Origin: Flavobacterium hercynium
GTDB lineage: Bacteria > Bacteroidota > Bacteroidia > Flavobacteriales > Flavobacteriaceae
DNA: 64,000 nt
Assembly (NCBI RefSeq): GCF_002217285.1
Contig: NZ_MUGW01000020.1
Coordinates: forward strand, 62,001-126,000
Reading direction: 5' to 3'
The notes below the pieces were generated by a model, which ran no database searches, had not been told where the DNA came from, and saw only the letters and a program-made list of their open reading frames with translations. Below, in pieces: positions 55,579-64,000 of the stretch (its first letter is position 1; each line of letters begins with the position of its first letter). The translations under genes were made by a program, and so were the position numbers.

Positions 55579-56883
55579 ATGTTACAAAATATAAAAGAAG
55601 ACTCTTTATTAAATAGTTTAAGAGAAATTGCGAAAAAAAAATCAACCCAAATTATTATAGCGGGAGAAAATTATATACCTGTTACTGGTAAAGTTCTTGA
55701 TGAGGAGGATATTTTAATGGGAGTTGATGCAGCGCTTGATGGATGGTTAACAGCAGGCCGCTTTGCTAATAAATTTGAGGCAGATTTTGCAGCGTATTTT
55801 GGAGCACATAGATCTTTGTTAGTTAATTCTGGATCATCTGCAAATTTGGTGGCATTTTATGCTTTGACATCTCCGAAGTTAGGAGATAGAGCTATTAAGC
55901 CAGGAGATGAAGTTATCACTGTTGCAGCAGGATTTCCTACGACAATAAATCCTATAATTCAATTTGGAGCAATACCAGTATTTATTGATGTAGATATCGC
56001 TACACATAATGTAAAGGCAGATATGATTGAAGCTGCTGTAAGTCCTAAAACAAAGGCAATCATGATTGCCCATTCTTTAGGGAATCCATTTGATTTGGAT
56101 GAAGTAATGCGTGTGGCTAAAAAATATAATCTTTGGGTAGTTGAAGATGATTGTGATTCATTAGGAGCAACTTATAATGGAAAGAAAACGGGTACTTTTG
56201 GTGATATTTCTACTTTCTCATTTTATCCGGCACATCATATTACAATGGGCGAAGGTGGAGCTGTTCTAATAAATAATCCTGTTCTTTCAAAATTGGCAGA
56301 GAGTTTCCGTGATTGGGGACGCGACTGTTATTGTGAACCAGGAAAAGATGATACTTGCGGATGTCGATTTGGACAACAATTAGGTACATTACCTTATGGT
56401 TATGATCATAAATATACATATTCTCATATTGGTTTTAATTTAAAAGTTACTGACATGCAAGCAGCTTTTGGAGTATCTCAAATAAAAAAAATAGATAAGT
56501 TTGTACAACGTCGTAAAGAGAATTATACAGCATTATATGAACGTATGAAAGAGTTTGAAGAAGTATTTATACTTCCAGAACCAACTTTAAATTCTGAACC
56601 TTCTTGGTTTGGTTTTTTACTTACTCTTAGAGAGGGTGATGCAAACGATAGACATATGTTAGTACAACACTTAGAAAAAAATAAAATTGGTACACGCTTA
56701 TTATTTGGAGGTAATTTACTAAGACAACCTGCGTACGCAAATATTGAACATCGTATAGTTGGAGATTTAAAAAATACAGATACAATTATGAACCAGTCAT
56801 TTTGGTTAGGGGTATGGCCAGGATTAAATGAATCACATTATGATTACATAGCAAATGTTATTCGTGAATATTTGAACTCTTAA
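55579..56883 (+). CDS. ddhC: CDP-4-keto-6-deoxyglucose 3-dehydratase (E1)
   Basis: This 434-residue PMP-dependent enzyme (also called RfbH/AscC) removes the C3 hydroxyl with electrons from the E3 reductase. The aminotransferase-fold lysine is replaced by His220 ([15 protein letters not shown]), the hallmark of E1. A cysteine group (Cys250, 252, 260, 262 in [16 protein letters not shown]) can hold its 2Fe-2S cluster. Other landmarks are [16 protein letters not shown] and [20 protein letters not shown]. It confirms that the locus makes a 3,6-dideoxyhexose. It lies apart from ddhA and ddhB, with the branch-chain genes in between. Confidence 0.95.
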   Translation: MLQNIKEDSLLNSLREIAKKKSTQIIIAGENYIPVTGKVLDEEDILMGVDAALDGWLTAGRFANKFEADFAAYFGAHRSLLVNSGSSANLVAFYALTSPKLGDRAIKPGDEVITVAAGFPTTINPIIQFGAIPVFIDVDIATHNVKADMIEAAVSPKTKAIMIAHSLGNPFDLDEVMRVAKKYNLWVVEDDCDSLGATYNGKKTGTFGDISTFSFYPAHHITMGEGGAVLINNPVLSKLAESFRDWGRDCYCEPGKDDTCGCRFGQQLGTLPYGYDHKYTYSHIGFNLKVTDMQAAFGVSQIKKIDKFVQRRKENYTALYERMKEFEEVFILPEPTLNSEPSWFGFLLTLREGDANDRHMLVQHLEKNKIGTRLLFGGNLLRQPAYANIEHRIVGDLKNTDTIMNQSFWLGVWPGLNESHYDYIANVIREYLNS

Positions 56884-56909
56884 TTTTATAATATAAGCGT
56901 TTATATTTT

Positions 56910-57845
56910 ATGAAAAATGTGTTATTAATTGGAGGTTCAGGATTTATTGGTTCTAATATTGTGAAACAATTAATAAACGGTAGTTATAACATTTCTATTT
57001 TAGGTATTCCAAAAGCTAATAATTCTTTGATTTTAGCCAGTCCAAATATTAAGGTTCATCGTGGGAAATTAAATCAATTGAATTTAATAAAAAAAATTGT
57101 AATTGAAGATTCTATTGATACAGTTATACATTTAGCTTCTACTTTAATTCCTTCAAGCACTCTAGAGGATTACATTAATGAGTTTGACGAAATAATTAAA
57201 CCAACAATTAAATTACTTCCATTTTTTGCTATTTCTAAGATTAAATTTATTTTTTTTTCATCTGGAGGGACTATTTATGGTGTTGATGATAGTGGATGCT
57301 TTTCTGAAAACGATAAAAGGAAGCCTATTTCGTATTATGGGCAATCAAAGTTAATACTTGAAGATTCTATTATGTTTGAGAGTAGAAAATCGAAACTTGA
57401 TTTTCTTATTTTTAGACCCTCTAATCCTTATGGAGTCGGTCAGAATATATTTGGCAAACAAGGTCTAATTGCTACGTCTATTGGGCACCTTCTTAATGGC
57501 GAGAGAATAAAAGTTTGGGGAGATGGTAATGTTGTTAGAGATTATATACATATTGATGATTTAGCTAAAGGAGCAGTAAAAATTATTAACAGTAATAAAA
57601 ATAATGAAGTATTTAATTTAGGAAGTGGTGTAGGTCATTCGGTTAATGAAATTATTACTATATTAAAAAAATGCACAAACTTAGATTTTGAAATTGAATA
57701 TTCTGAAGCAAGAACTATTGATGTTCCAGTTTTAGTATTAAATGTGGATAAATTTAATGCTATAGCTGATAGTTCGAGAATTTTACTAGAAACTGGAATT
57801 AGTGATTTTTTTAAAGCAGAAGAGTTAAAAAGTAAAAATAGATAA
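56910..57845 (+). CDS. GalE-like NAD-dependent sugar epimerase/dehydratase
   Basis: This 311-residue extended SDR has VLLIGGSGFIGSNIVKQLI, the serine motif FFSSGGTIYGVDD, the catalytic pair YYGQSK and the substrate-loop RPSNPYGVGQNIFGKQGL. The RDYIHIDDLAKG segment is typical of UDP-sugar 4-epimerases. It follows ddhC by 26 bases. It could epimerise the CDP-sugar or a different nucleotide sugar; the sequence alone does not decide. Confidence 0.8.
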   Translation: MKNVLLIGGSGFIGSNIVKQLINGSYNISILGIPKANNSLILASPNIKVHRGKLNQLNLIKKIVIEDSIDTVIHLASTLIPSSTLEDYINEFDEIIKPTIKLLPFFAISKIKFIFFSSGGTIYGVDDSGCFSENDKRKPISYYGQSKLILEDSIMFESRKSKLDFLIFRPSNPYGVGQNIFGKQGLIATSIGHLLNGERIKVWGDGNVVRDYIHIDDLAKGAVKIINSNKNNEVFNLGSGVGHSVNEIITILKKCTNLDFEIEYSEARTIDVPVLVLNVDKFNAIADSSRILLETGISDFFKAEELKSKNR

Positions 57846-57848
57846 ATT

Positions 57849-58754
57849 ATGGGAAATGTATACCTTTCTATATGTATTCCTACTAATGGTCGTATAGAAA
57901 TATTAAAAAATACATTAGATAGCATTTACAATAATTGTACAGTAGATTTTTCAGAATTTGAAATAGTCTTATCTGATAATTCAAAAAATGATGAATTGAT
58001 CGACTTATTACATGATTATAAGAAATATCCAAATATTGTTTACAGGAAAACTAATTGCGAAGGTTTCTTAAATTCTATAAACGCCTTAAAATTAGGACAG
58101 GGTGATTTTTTGAAATTGCATAATAATTATACAGCTTTTACAGATCAGGGATTGACACAATTGATGGCTTTTATTAAAGGAGAATATGTTATGAAGCCTT
58201 TAGTTTTTTTTACAAATTTGGGGAAAGATTCATTAAAAAAGTATAACTCATTTGATGAATTTAATTCGGAATTATCTTTCTGGAATTCTTGGAGTTCAGG
58301 ATTCTCCATCTGGAAAAAAGATTTTGATAAAATATCAAATGTAGAAGTAAATAAAATGTTTCCTCATACCTCTTTGTTTTTATTGCAATATTCAAAAAAA
58401 TCATATATTAAAAATGATGTGGTTTATTTTAATAATCAGGAAGTATCTAAAAAAGGAGGATATGATTTATTTAAAACATTTGCTGTAGATTATTTGAGAA
58501 TGATTGAGCAAGCTACGTTAGAAGGGAATCTTTCAAATGAGACTTTCAATAAAATAAAAAAAGACTTGTATTTCGATTTTTTGATATCTTGGTATCAAAA
58601 CACGAAAATTTTAAAAAATGACTATACTTTTCAATTAGATAATATTAAAGAAAGTCTAGCTGTTTATTATTCCAAGAACAGTTATTATAAATTAGTGGTT
58701 TGGGCTTATTTTACTGCTTTTAAAAATAAATTTAAGTCTTTATTAAAAAAATAA
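57849..58754 (+). CDS. Family 2-like glycosyltransferase with degenerate acidic motif
   Basis: This 301-residue protein has the GT-A start LSICIPTNGRIEILKNTLDS and EFEIVLSDNSKNDE, as in GT2 enzymes. Where a DxD metal-binding motif is expected the sequence reads FLKLHNNYTAF, with no aspartates. It may use a different metal ligand or be inactive. The C-terminus is basic and aromatic (WAYFTAFKNKFKSLLKK), suggesting membrane attachment. It begins three bases after the epimerase gene. The sugar transferred is unknown. Confidence 0.7.
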   Translation: MGNVYLSICIPTNGRIEILKNTLDSIYNNCTVDFSEFEIVLSDNSKNDELIDLLHDYKKYPNIVYRKTNCEGFLNSINALKLGQGDFLKLHNNYTAFTDQGLTQLMAFIKGEYVMKPLVFFTNLGKDSLKKYNSFDEFNSELSFWNSWSSGFSIWKKDFDKISNVEVNKMFPHTSLFLLQYSKKSYIKNDVVYFNNQEVSKKGGYDLFKTFAVDYLRMIEQATLEGNLSNETFNKIKKDLYFDFLISWYQNTKILKNDYTFQLDNIKESLAVYYSKNSYYKLVVWAYFTAFKNKFKSLLKK

Positions 58755-58767
58755 TTAATTTAAATTT

Positions 58768-59784
58768 ATGCTTAAAAAACCGATAATTAGTATTTGCATT
58801 CCAACATATAATAGGGATGATAAAGTTATTGAGTTAGTTAATTCTATATTACAATATAAGGGAGACGAAATTGAAGTTCTTGTATTAGATAATTCATCTA
58901 CTGATGAGACAAATTCATTATTTAATAAGATTGTCGATAATCGACTAAGCTATGTACGGAATAATGAAAATATAGGAGGAATAAAAAATGTGTTTAAAGC
59001 ATTAGTGATTGCTAATGGAGAATATTGTTTTTTGTGTTTAGATAAGGATAGAATAAAGTTTGAGAGAATTGGAGATTTGTTGGATAATATTAAAAGTTCA
59101 GATGTATTATTTGGTCATTGTGTATTAAATGCGGCTGAAAAAAAAACTGATATTTTTTTTGAAAAAGGATTTCCTTCAGTATACAACATGTCGTATTTAG
59201 CTGCGCATCCATCTGGAATGTTTTATAAAACTGAAGCTTTAAAAAACTTACCTGTTCTTAATCAGATATTTAATGAAAATAAAAAATTCGGTTTTTATGC
59301 AGAGTTAATTAATGCTGAAATGTCAGTATTAGGAAAGTCTAAAATCATCAACATTCCTGCCTTTTTTACCGAAACAAAAGAAGATTGCGGCAAAATAAGA
59401 TCATTTACTTATACAAATGAAAATGAGATATTTTTTTTCCCATCAAAGCGATCTGAGGAATTTTTGATATATAGCGAAAATCTATATTCTTTAAATTTAA
59501 CGCTAAAAGAAAAAAACAGAGTACTTAAGAAAATTTTTCTAAAAGGTCTGTTAGCCACTACGGTTGATTTTAAAAGTATTTTAAATGATATTTCGATATG
59601 TGATCATTATTTTATTGCTACAAGAAAAGTTTCTCTTCTAGAATTAATTAAAAATGATATTTTGTTTTGTAAAAATTTCATAAAAAGTGATTTACCTTTA
59701 AGTGTATTTTTTAAATTTTACATTTGTGTAATATCAAACATGAAAATCATTTGCGCAATGATTTATAATAAATTAAAAAAATAA
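58768..59784 (+). CDS. Family 2 glycosyltransferase
   Basis: This 338-residue GT-A protein begins ISICIPTYNRDDKVIELVNS, has EVLVLDNSSTDETN and NENIGGIKNV, and carries the acidic motif LDKDR in the position of DxD. The C-terminal 60 residues are basic and hydrophobic, consistent with membrane association. Its stop codon overlaps the flippase ATG by one base. Donor and acceptor cannot be named. Confidence 0.85.
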   Translation: MLKKPIISICIPTYNRDDKVIELVNSILQYKGDEIEVLVLDNSSTDETNSLFNKIVDNRLSYVRNNENIGGIKNVFKALVIANGEYCFLCLDKDRIKFERIGDLLDNIKSSDVLFGHCVLNAAEKKTDIFFEKGFPSVYNMSYLAAHPSGMFYKTEALKNLPVLNQIFNENKKFGFYAELINAEMSVLGKSKIINIPAFFTETKEDCGKIRSFTYTNENEIFFFPSKRSEEFLIYSENLYSLNLTLKEKNRVLKKIFLKGLLATTVDFKSILNDISICDHYFIATRKVSLLELIKNDILFCKNFIKSDLPLSVFFKFYICVISNMKIICAMIYNKLKK

Positions 59785-61265
59785 TGCCAGAAGAAATAAA
59801 ATCGCATAAGCAAATACTTAAAAGTACTAGTATTGTTGGAGGAGCACAAATAGCATCTATTTTAATCGGCATACTTAGAACTAAATTTGTGGCCGTATTG
59901 TTAGGTCCTGTAGGTATTGGATATCTGGGTGTTCTACAAAGTATTATCGATTTAGTTAGACAAGCTACAGGTTTTGGAATAAATTTTAGTGGTATTAAAG
60001 ATGTTGCAGAAAGTAATGCAACTGATGATAAAATTAAGATTTCAACGGCAATTACAATCCTAAAAAGATGGGCATTTTGGACAGGAATATTGGGAACTTT
60101 TTTGACTATTATATTCTGTGTTCCTTTAAGTATATATTCATTTGGAAATAGTTCCTATGCTATTAGTATTGCCAGTACTTCCATAGCAATTTTGATTATA
60201 AGTGTTTCTGGAGGGCAACTTGCATTACTCCAAGGTTTGAGAAAAATAAACTTAATGGCAAAAGCGACATTTTATGGAGCTATTTTAGGTACAATTATTA
60301 CGGTGCCTTTATACTGGATATTAGGGATTAATGGAATTGTACCAGGCATAGTTTTAACAAGTTTAGGTAGTCTTGCCTTATCATGGTGGTTTACCAGAAA
60401 TGTTAAATTAGAAAAAGTTAATCTTTCCTTTAAAGAAACATTTGCTGGAGGGACTAGAATGGTTAAGCTAGGTTTTTTTATTACCGTAACTGGAATTATG
60501 GCTTCTATAACTCTTTATTTAGTTAGAACTTTTTTATTAAAGAAAATGAATATTGATGCGGTTGGATGTTTTCAGGCCTGTTGGATGATTGCTACAATGT
60601 ATCTGGGAATAATTCTAAATGCTATGTTGGCTGATTTTTTTCCAAGACTTACTGAAGTAAATCAAGATAATAAAGCTGTTAATAGGTTAATTAATGAACA
60701 ATTAGAAATTGCATTTTTAGTTGCTTCTCCAATGATAATGGGTATTATAGTTTTTGCTCATTTTATTATTACAATTTTATACAGTAAAGAGTTCATGCTT
60801 GCGATACCAGTTTTACAATGGCTTATTGCAGGTACTTTTTTTACAATTATATCATGGTCTCTAGGTGTTATGTTTTTGGCAAAAAGTAAAGGAATGTATA
60901 GTTTCGTAATTGAAAGCTTGTGGAATGTTATATTTCTTGTAATATTATATTTTGGATGGGATTCTTATGGTTTTAAAATTATAGGATTTGCATATGTGAT
61001 TGCATGTGCTATTAGATTTCTTCTTACGTACTGGACTTCAATATATTTGTCCGAATTTAAATTTAGTAAAGTTAATATTAAACATACTATCATTTTTGGA
61101 CTATTTGTTATTTTAGCATTATTAAATGTTAGTTTTTTTTCAGCTTATTCTCAATATACTATTAGTTTATGTATAATGATTATTGGAATCTTTTATAGTT
61201 ATATTAATCTTAATAAAATTATAGATATTAAAGAATTTTTGTTTAAAAAAATTAAAAGAAAATAA
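59784..61265 (+). CDS. Wzx-type O-antigen/polysaccharide flippase
   Basis: This 493-residue inner-membrane protein has 12 or more hydrophobic helices and the start HKQILKSTSIVGGAQIASIL, as in O-antigen translocases of the MOP superfamily. It would flip the lipid-linked repeat unit to the periplasm for polymerisation. No Wzy polymerase is recognised in the window, so that gene should lie beyond the right edge. A 105-base AT-rich gap follows, with no clear promoter. Confidence 0.9.
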   Translation: MPEEIKSHKQILKSTSIVGGAQIASILIGILRTKFVAVLLGPVGIGYLGVLQSIIDLVRQATGFGINFSGIKDVAESNATDDKIKISTAITILKRWAFWTGILGTFLTIIFCVPLSIYSFGNSSYAISIASTSIAILIISVSGGQLALLQGLRKINLMAKATFYGAILGTIITVPLYWILGINGIVPGIVLTSLGSLALSWWFTRNVKLEKVNLSFKETFAGGTRMVKLGFFITVTGIMASITLYLVRTFLLKKMNIDAVGCFQACWMIATMYLGIILNAMLADFFPRLTEVNQDNKAVNRLINEQLEIAFLVASPMIMGIIVFAHFIITILYSKEFMLAIPVLQWLIAGTFFTIISWSLGVMFLAKSKGMYSFVIESLWNVIFLVILYFGWDSYGFKIIGFAYVIACAIRFLLTYWTSIYLSEFKFSKVNIKHTIIFGLFVILALLNVSFFSAYSQYTISLCIMIIGIFYSYINLNKIIDIKEFLFKKIKRK

Positions 61266-61370
61266 TATTTGCACTTCACGCAACAATATTTGATATTATA
61301 AATTCTTTTTAGAAATTAGTAAGGAAGCTTATTTTATATTGTCTGCTAATACTTAAAAAATACATTAAAA

Positions 61371-61997
61371 ATGAAACTTGCGATTAAGTTCATTATTAGA
61401 AATATAATTAAATTTTATTACTTTTTTTATTCTAATAAGTTATCAATTAGACTCAAATTTAGATACAATCAAATATATTCTATATGGATATCAAGTGATA
61501 TAAAAGTAGGAGATGATTTTTTTGTTTCCTCTCCTTTGTATTTAGTAGGAGGTAGAAATATTTTGATTGGTAATAATGTAAGAATTGATGAAAGATTACG
61601 CTTAGATGCTATTGAGGAATTTGATGGAGATAAGTTTAAACCTGAAATTTGTATAGGTGATAATGTTTCGATACAAAAAGATTGTCATATTGGAGCAATA
61701 AATAAAATTTTCATAGGTAACAATGTTTTAATAGCAAGTAAGGTTTATATTTCGGATCATTCACATGGAAAAATTAACTCAGAAGCGATATTGTTAGCGC
61801 CAGCTCAAAGAAAACTTTTTAGTAAAGGACCTGTCATTATTGAAGATAATGTTTGGTTAGGGGAAGGAGTTGTAGTTTTGCCAGGAGTCACTATAGGAGA
61901 AAATAGTATAGTTGGTGCTAATGCAGTTGTAACAAGATCGATGCCTAAAAATAGTGTAGTTGGAGGTAATCCTGCAAAAATAATAAGAGAAATTTAA
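61371..61997 (+). CDS. Hexapeptide-repeat acyltransferase
   Basis: This 208-residue protein has left-handed beta-helix repeats: IGNNVRIDERL, IGDNVSIQKDCHIGAINKIF, IGNNVLIASKVYISDHSHG, and VWLGEGVVVLPGVTIGENS, with the C-terminal VVGGNPAKIIREI typical of WcaF/Maa-type O-acetyltransferases. The His in DHSHG is the likely catalytic one. It probably acetylates a sugar of the repeat unit. It lies three bases before the wbsX-like gene. Confidence 0.88.
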   Translation: MKLAIKFIIRNIIKFYYFFYSNKLSIRLKFRYNQIYSIWISSDIKVGDDFFVSSPLYLVGGRNILIGNNVRIDERLRLDAIEEFDGDKFKPEICIGDNVSIQKDCHIGAINKIFIGNNVLIASKVYISDHSHGKINSEAILLAPAQRKLFSKGPVIIEDNVWLGEGVVVLPGVTIGENSIVGANAVVTRSMPKNSVVGGNPAKIIREI

Positions 61998-62000
61998 TTA

Positions 62001-63092
62001 ATGGGGAAAAAAGCAAGAGTTATCGCATTTTATTTACCGCAGTATCATCCCATCGCTGAAAATGATAAATGGTGGGGGAAAGGATTTACAGAATGGACAA
62101 ATGTGGGTAAAGCAAAACCTCTTTTTAGAGGACATTATCAACCGAGAGTTCCTGCTGATTTAGGATATTACGACTTACGGGTGCCAGAGGTTCGTCAATC
62201 GCAGGCCGATATGGCTAGAGAATATGGTGTTGAAGGATTTTGTTATTGGCATTATTGGTTTGGAAATGGGAAGAGATTAATAGAGAGACCATTTAATGAA
62301 GTTGTAAGTTCTGGAGAGCCTAATTTTCCTTTTTGTTTGGCATGGGCAAATGAAACATGGAAAGGATTTGATCATGGTCTTAATAATAGAAATATATTAA
62401 TTGAACAATTGTATCCAGGACTAGAAGATTATAAAGCGCATTTTTATGAATTACTTTCTTCATTCAAGGATGAAAGATATATTAAAGTAAATGATAAATT
62501 ACTCTTTATGATATACAAACCATTGGCAAGTAAGGAGATTTCAGTTTTTATGGAGGTTTGGAAGGAGTTAGCTATAGAGAATAATTTGCCAGGATTCTTT
62601 TTTGTTGGTCATCATAATGATTTGCGAAACAGTTTAAAGCAAATAGAAGATACAGGAGTAGATGCAGTTAATACTACCAGATTAAATAATTATATAATTA
62701 ATTATCGTTCTTTTTCTGAAAAGGCTGTGAGTAGAATTAAAAAATTTATTTGGGGTACAGCTTCTGCTTATGCAATTCCATATAAGATTATGTCTAAATA
62801 TTTTATTGTACCAGAGGAAGATAAAAAGGAACATATATTTCCGAGTATTATTCCTGGTTGGGATCACACTCCAAGAAGTGGGAAGGAAGGTCTTGTAATG
62901 ACTGGATCTACTCCTGAGTGGTTTGAAAGCCATGTAAAAGAAGCGGTTAATATTATTCAGAATAAAAAAGCAGACAATAAAATTATTTTTATTAAATCAT
63001 GGAATGAATGGGCAGAAGGAAATTATATGGAACCCGATTTAAAATGGGGTAAAAAATATTTAGAAGCTCTTAAACGCCAGATTTTTGAATAA
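62001..63092 (+). CDS. WbsX-family protein (GH99-like, polysaccharide biosynthesis)
   Basis: This 363-residue protein begins RVIAFYLPQYHPIAENDKWW and has GKGFTEWTNVGKAKPLFRGH, YGVEGFCYWHYWFGNGKR, FCLAWANETWKGFD and IKSWNEWAEGNYMEPD. These are the conserved segments of the WbsX family, which occurs in O-antigen and capsule loci and resembles GH99 glycosidases by fold. Whether members act as glycosyltransferases or hydrolases is uncertain, so I give no reaction. Confidence 0.88.
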   Translation: MGKKARVIAFYLPQYHPIAENDKWWGKGFTEWTNVGKAKPLFRGHYQPRVPADLGYYDLRVPEVRQSQADMAREYGVEGFCYWHYWFGNGKRLIERPFNEVVSSGEPNFPFCLAWANETWKGFDHGLNNRNILIEQLYPGLEDYKAHFYELLSSFKDERYIKVNDKLLFMIYKPLASKEISVFMEVWKELAIENNLPGFFFVGHHNDLRNSLKQIEDTGVDAVNTTRLNNYIINYRSFSEKAVSRIKKFIWGTASAYAIPYKIMSKYFIVPEEDKKEHIFPSIIPGWDHTPRSGKEGLVMTGSTPEWFESHVKEAVNIIQNKKADNKIIFIKSWNEWAEGNYMEPDLKWGKKYLEALKRQIFE

Positions 63093-63102
63093 TTTATTTC
63101 CC

Positions 63103-64000
63103 GTGAAAATTTCAGTTATAATTCCTGTTTTTAATGTTGAATGTTTCCTTGAAAGATGTATAGACAGTATTTTAGCTCAAACTCTAAATGATATTGAAAT
63201 CATTTGTATTGACGACTGTTCAACCGATAATTCTTTTGAAATTATTAGTAAGTATGCAGGCCAGGATAGTCGATTAAGAGTTTATCAAAATAAAAAAAAT
63301 ATTGGTCAAGGGCTAACTCGTAACAGAGGTATTGATCTCGCAAATGGGGAATACATCGCTTTTGTTGATAGTGATGATTGGATTGAATCAGATATGTATG
63401 AATCAATGTATGCTGTGACATATTTAAAAAAGTATGATTTAATTTGCTGTAATTTAATTTATGATTTTCCAAATGGAATTTCAGAGGCTCCAATAATGCC
63501 TGAATCAAAATTAATTGATCTTGATTTTTTAATAAATGAGAGTATAGCTCCATCAATAAAACTTTTTTCCTCAAATTCTCCTTGTGATAAACTTTATAAA
63601 AGAGAATATTTACAGAAATTAGAACTAAAGTTTGAGAGTGAGAGGATTTTTCTATACGAAGATAAACTTTTTAATCTAACGCTATTTTCATCTAACCCAA
63701 GTTTCTTTTTTGTTCCAAAAGTTCTTTATCATTATAGTATTCGTCATGGGAGTACAATGACATCTTATAAAGCAGATCTAGTCTCGAAATATTTTATTAT
63801 GTATGATAAAATTATGATGCTTTTGTTTGATAAAAATATGATTAACAATGAGGTACAAAAAAGATTTAGAAGAGGTTTATTTGAAATTACATTTACTTTT
63901 TGTTTAAATGCATTAGTATATAATAAATCATGGAAAGGTAAATTTTTAGATTTTTTTGCTATAATTTATAATGTCAGAATAACGTCTAATGTGAAAAAGT
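63103..64000 (+). CDS. Family 2 glycosyltransferase, cut by the window edge
   Basis: The frame opens at a GTG 10 bases after the wbsX-like stop and stays open to the last base, so only about 299 residues are visible. The product begins with KISVIIPVFNVECFLERCID, has EIICIDDCSTDNS, the arginine region GLTRNRGIDLANGEY and the metal motif FVDSDDWIESDMYE. These are standard for active GT2 enzymes of the EpsH/WcaA kind. The missing 3' end prevents judging a membrane anchor. Confidence 0.9.
   Translation, partial: MKISVIIPVFNVECFLERCIDSILAQTLNDIEIICIDDCSTDNSFEIISKYAGQDSRLRVYQNKKNIGQGLTRNRGIDLANGEYIAFVDSDDWIESDMYESMYAVTYLKKYDLICCNLIYDFPNGISEAPIMPESKLIDLDFLINESIAPSIKLFSSNSPCDKLYKREYLQKLELKFESERIFLYEDKLFNLTLFSSNPSFFFVPKVLYHYSIRHGSTMTSYKADLVSKYFIMYDKIMMLLFDKNMINNEVQKRFRRGLFEITFTFCLNALVYNKSWKGKFLDFFAIIYNVRITSNVKK

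Noticed and set aside
55579..56883. Sugar aminotransferase (DegT/DnrJ/EryC1) producing an amino sugar
   Set aside because: The fold matches, but the PLP lysine is replaced by His220 and a cysteine cluster is present, which identifies the E1 dehydratase.
63245..63574. Open frame of about 109 codons on the minus strand
   Set aside because: It lies opposite a well-supported GT2 gene on the plus strand and has no recognisable motif or start context.

Overview
The window is chromosomal DNA of a member of the Bacteroidota, most probably Flavobacterium or a close relative. The support is a low G+C content, a SusC/SusD pair, promoters of the Bacteroidetes type (TTG, about 19-20 bases, TAnnTTTG), zinc-free forms of S14 and L36, and the housekeeping order rplQ-carA-eno-gltA. 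No transposase, integrase, CRISPR array, rRNA or tRNA was recognised by eye.

Layout. (1) 48-7383, minus strand: rlmB, an unlinked SusD/SusC pair, and an Omp85-family outer-membrane protein. (2) 7567-11029, plus strand: str operon rpsL-rpsG-fusA-rpsJ, with a canonical promoter in front and a strong terminator behind. (3) 11421-25055: S10, spc and alpha clusters from rplC to rplQ, including secY, infA, a 38-residue rpmJ and rpoA. S10 is cut off from the rest by a terminator and a new promoter. A further promoter and a 10-bp hairpin lie between rpsN and rpsH, and rpsD has a structured leader. (4) 25305-33203: carA, eno, gltA, two amidinohydrolase-fold enzymes, a MarC-type membrane protein, a CoA-binding protein and recR. 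(5) 33275-39483: first polysaccharide unit, with a Wza-like lipoprotein, a Wzc-like tyrosine kinase, a UDP-HexNAc 4-epimerase, UDP-glucose dehydrogenase and a NusG paralogue of the UpxY/RfaH class. (6) 39758 to the window edge: a long second polysaccharide unit driven by a clear promoter, with a structured leader that contains an ops-like 12-mer.

The second polysaccharide unit is the most interesting part. It encodes nucleotide-sugar enzymes (UDP-HexNAc dehydrogenase, ManC, RmlB), a second export pair (multi-SLBB Wza-like protein and Wzz-like protein), and then the complete set for a CDP-3,6-dideoxy-4-ketohexose: DdhA, DdhB, the E1 dehydratase DdhC and an E3-type reductase whose ferredoxin domain is at the C-terminus. 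Inside this set are a ThDP-dependent enzyme, an acylating acetaldehyde dehydrogenase and a 4-hydroxy-2-oxovalerate aldolase, flanked by two paralogous short-chain dehydrogenases. By analogy with yersiniose synthesis (ThDP enzyme YerE plus reductase YerF) the module probably makes a C4-branched CDP-sugar. The aldolase/dehydrogenase pair, usually catabolic, suggests a longer or unusual branch. Three glycosyltransferases, a Wzx-type flippase, a hexapeptide acyltransferase and a WbsX-type protein follow. The window ends inside the third GT2 gene.

Unexplained structure outside genes includes two intergenic inverted repeats built from 7-base units (7959-8049 and 30230-30285), a long imperfect palindrome at 32467-32547, and a perfect 18-bp palindrome between rpoA and rplQ. 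All similarity and pathway statements come from reading the sequence and from family knowledge; no search was run.
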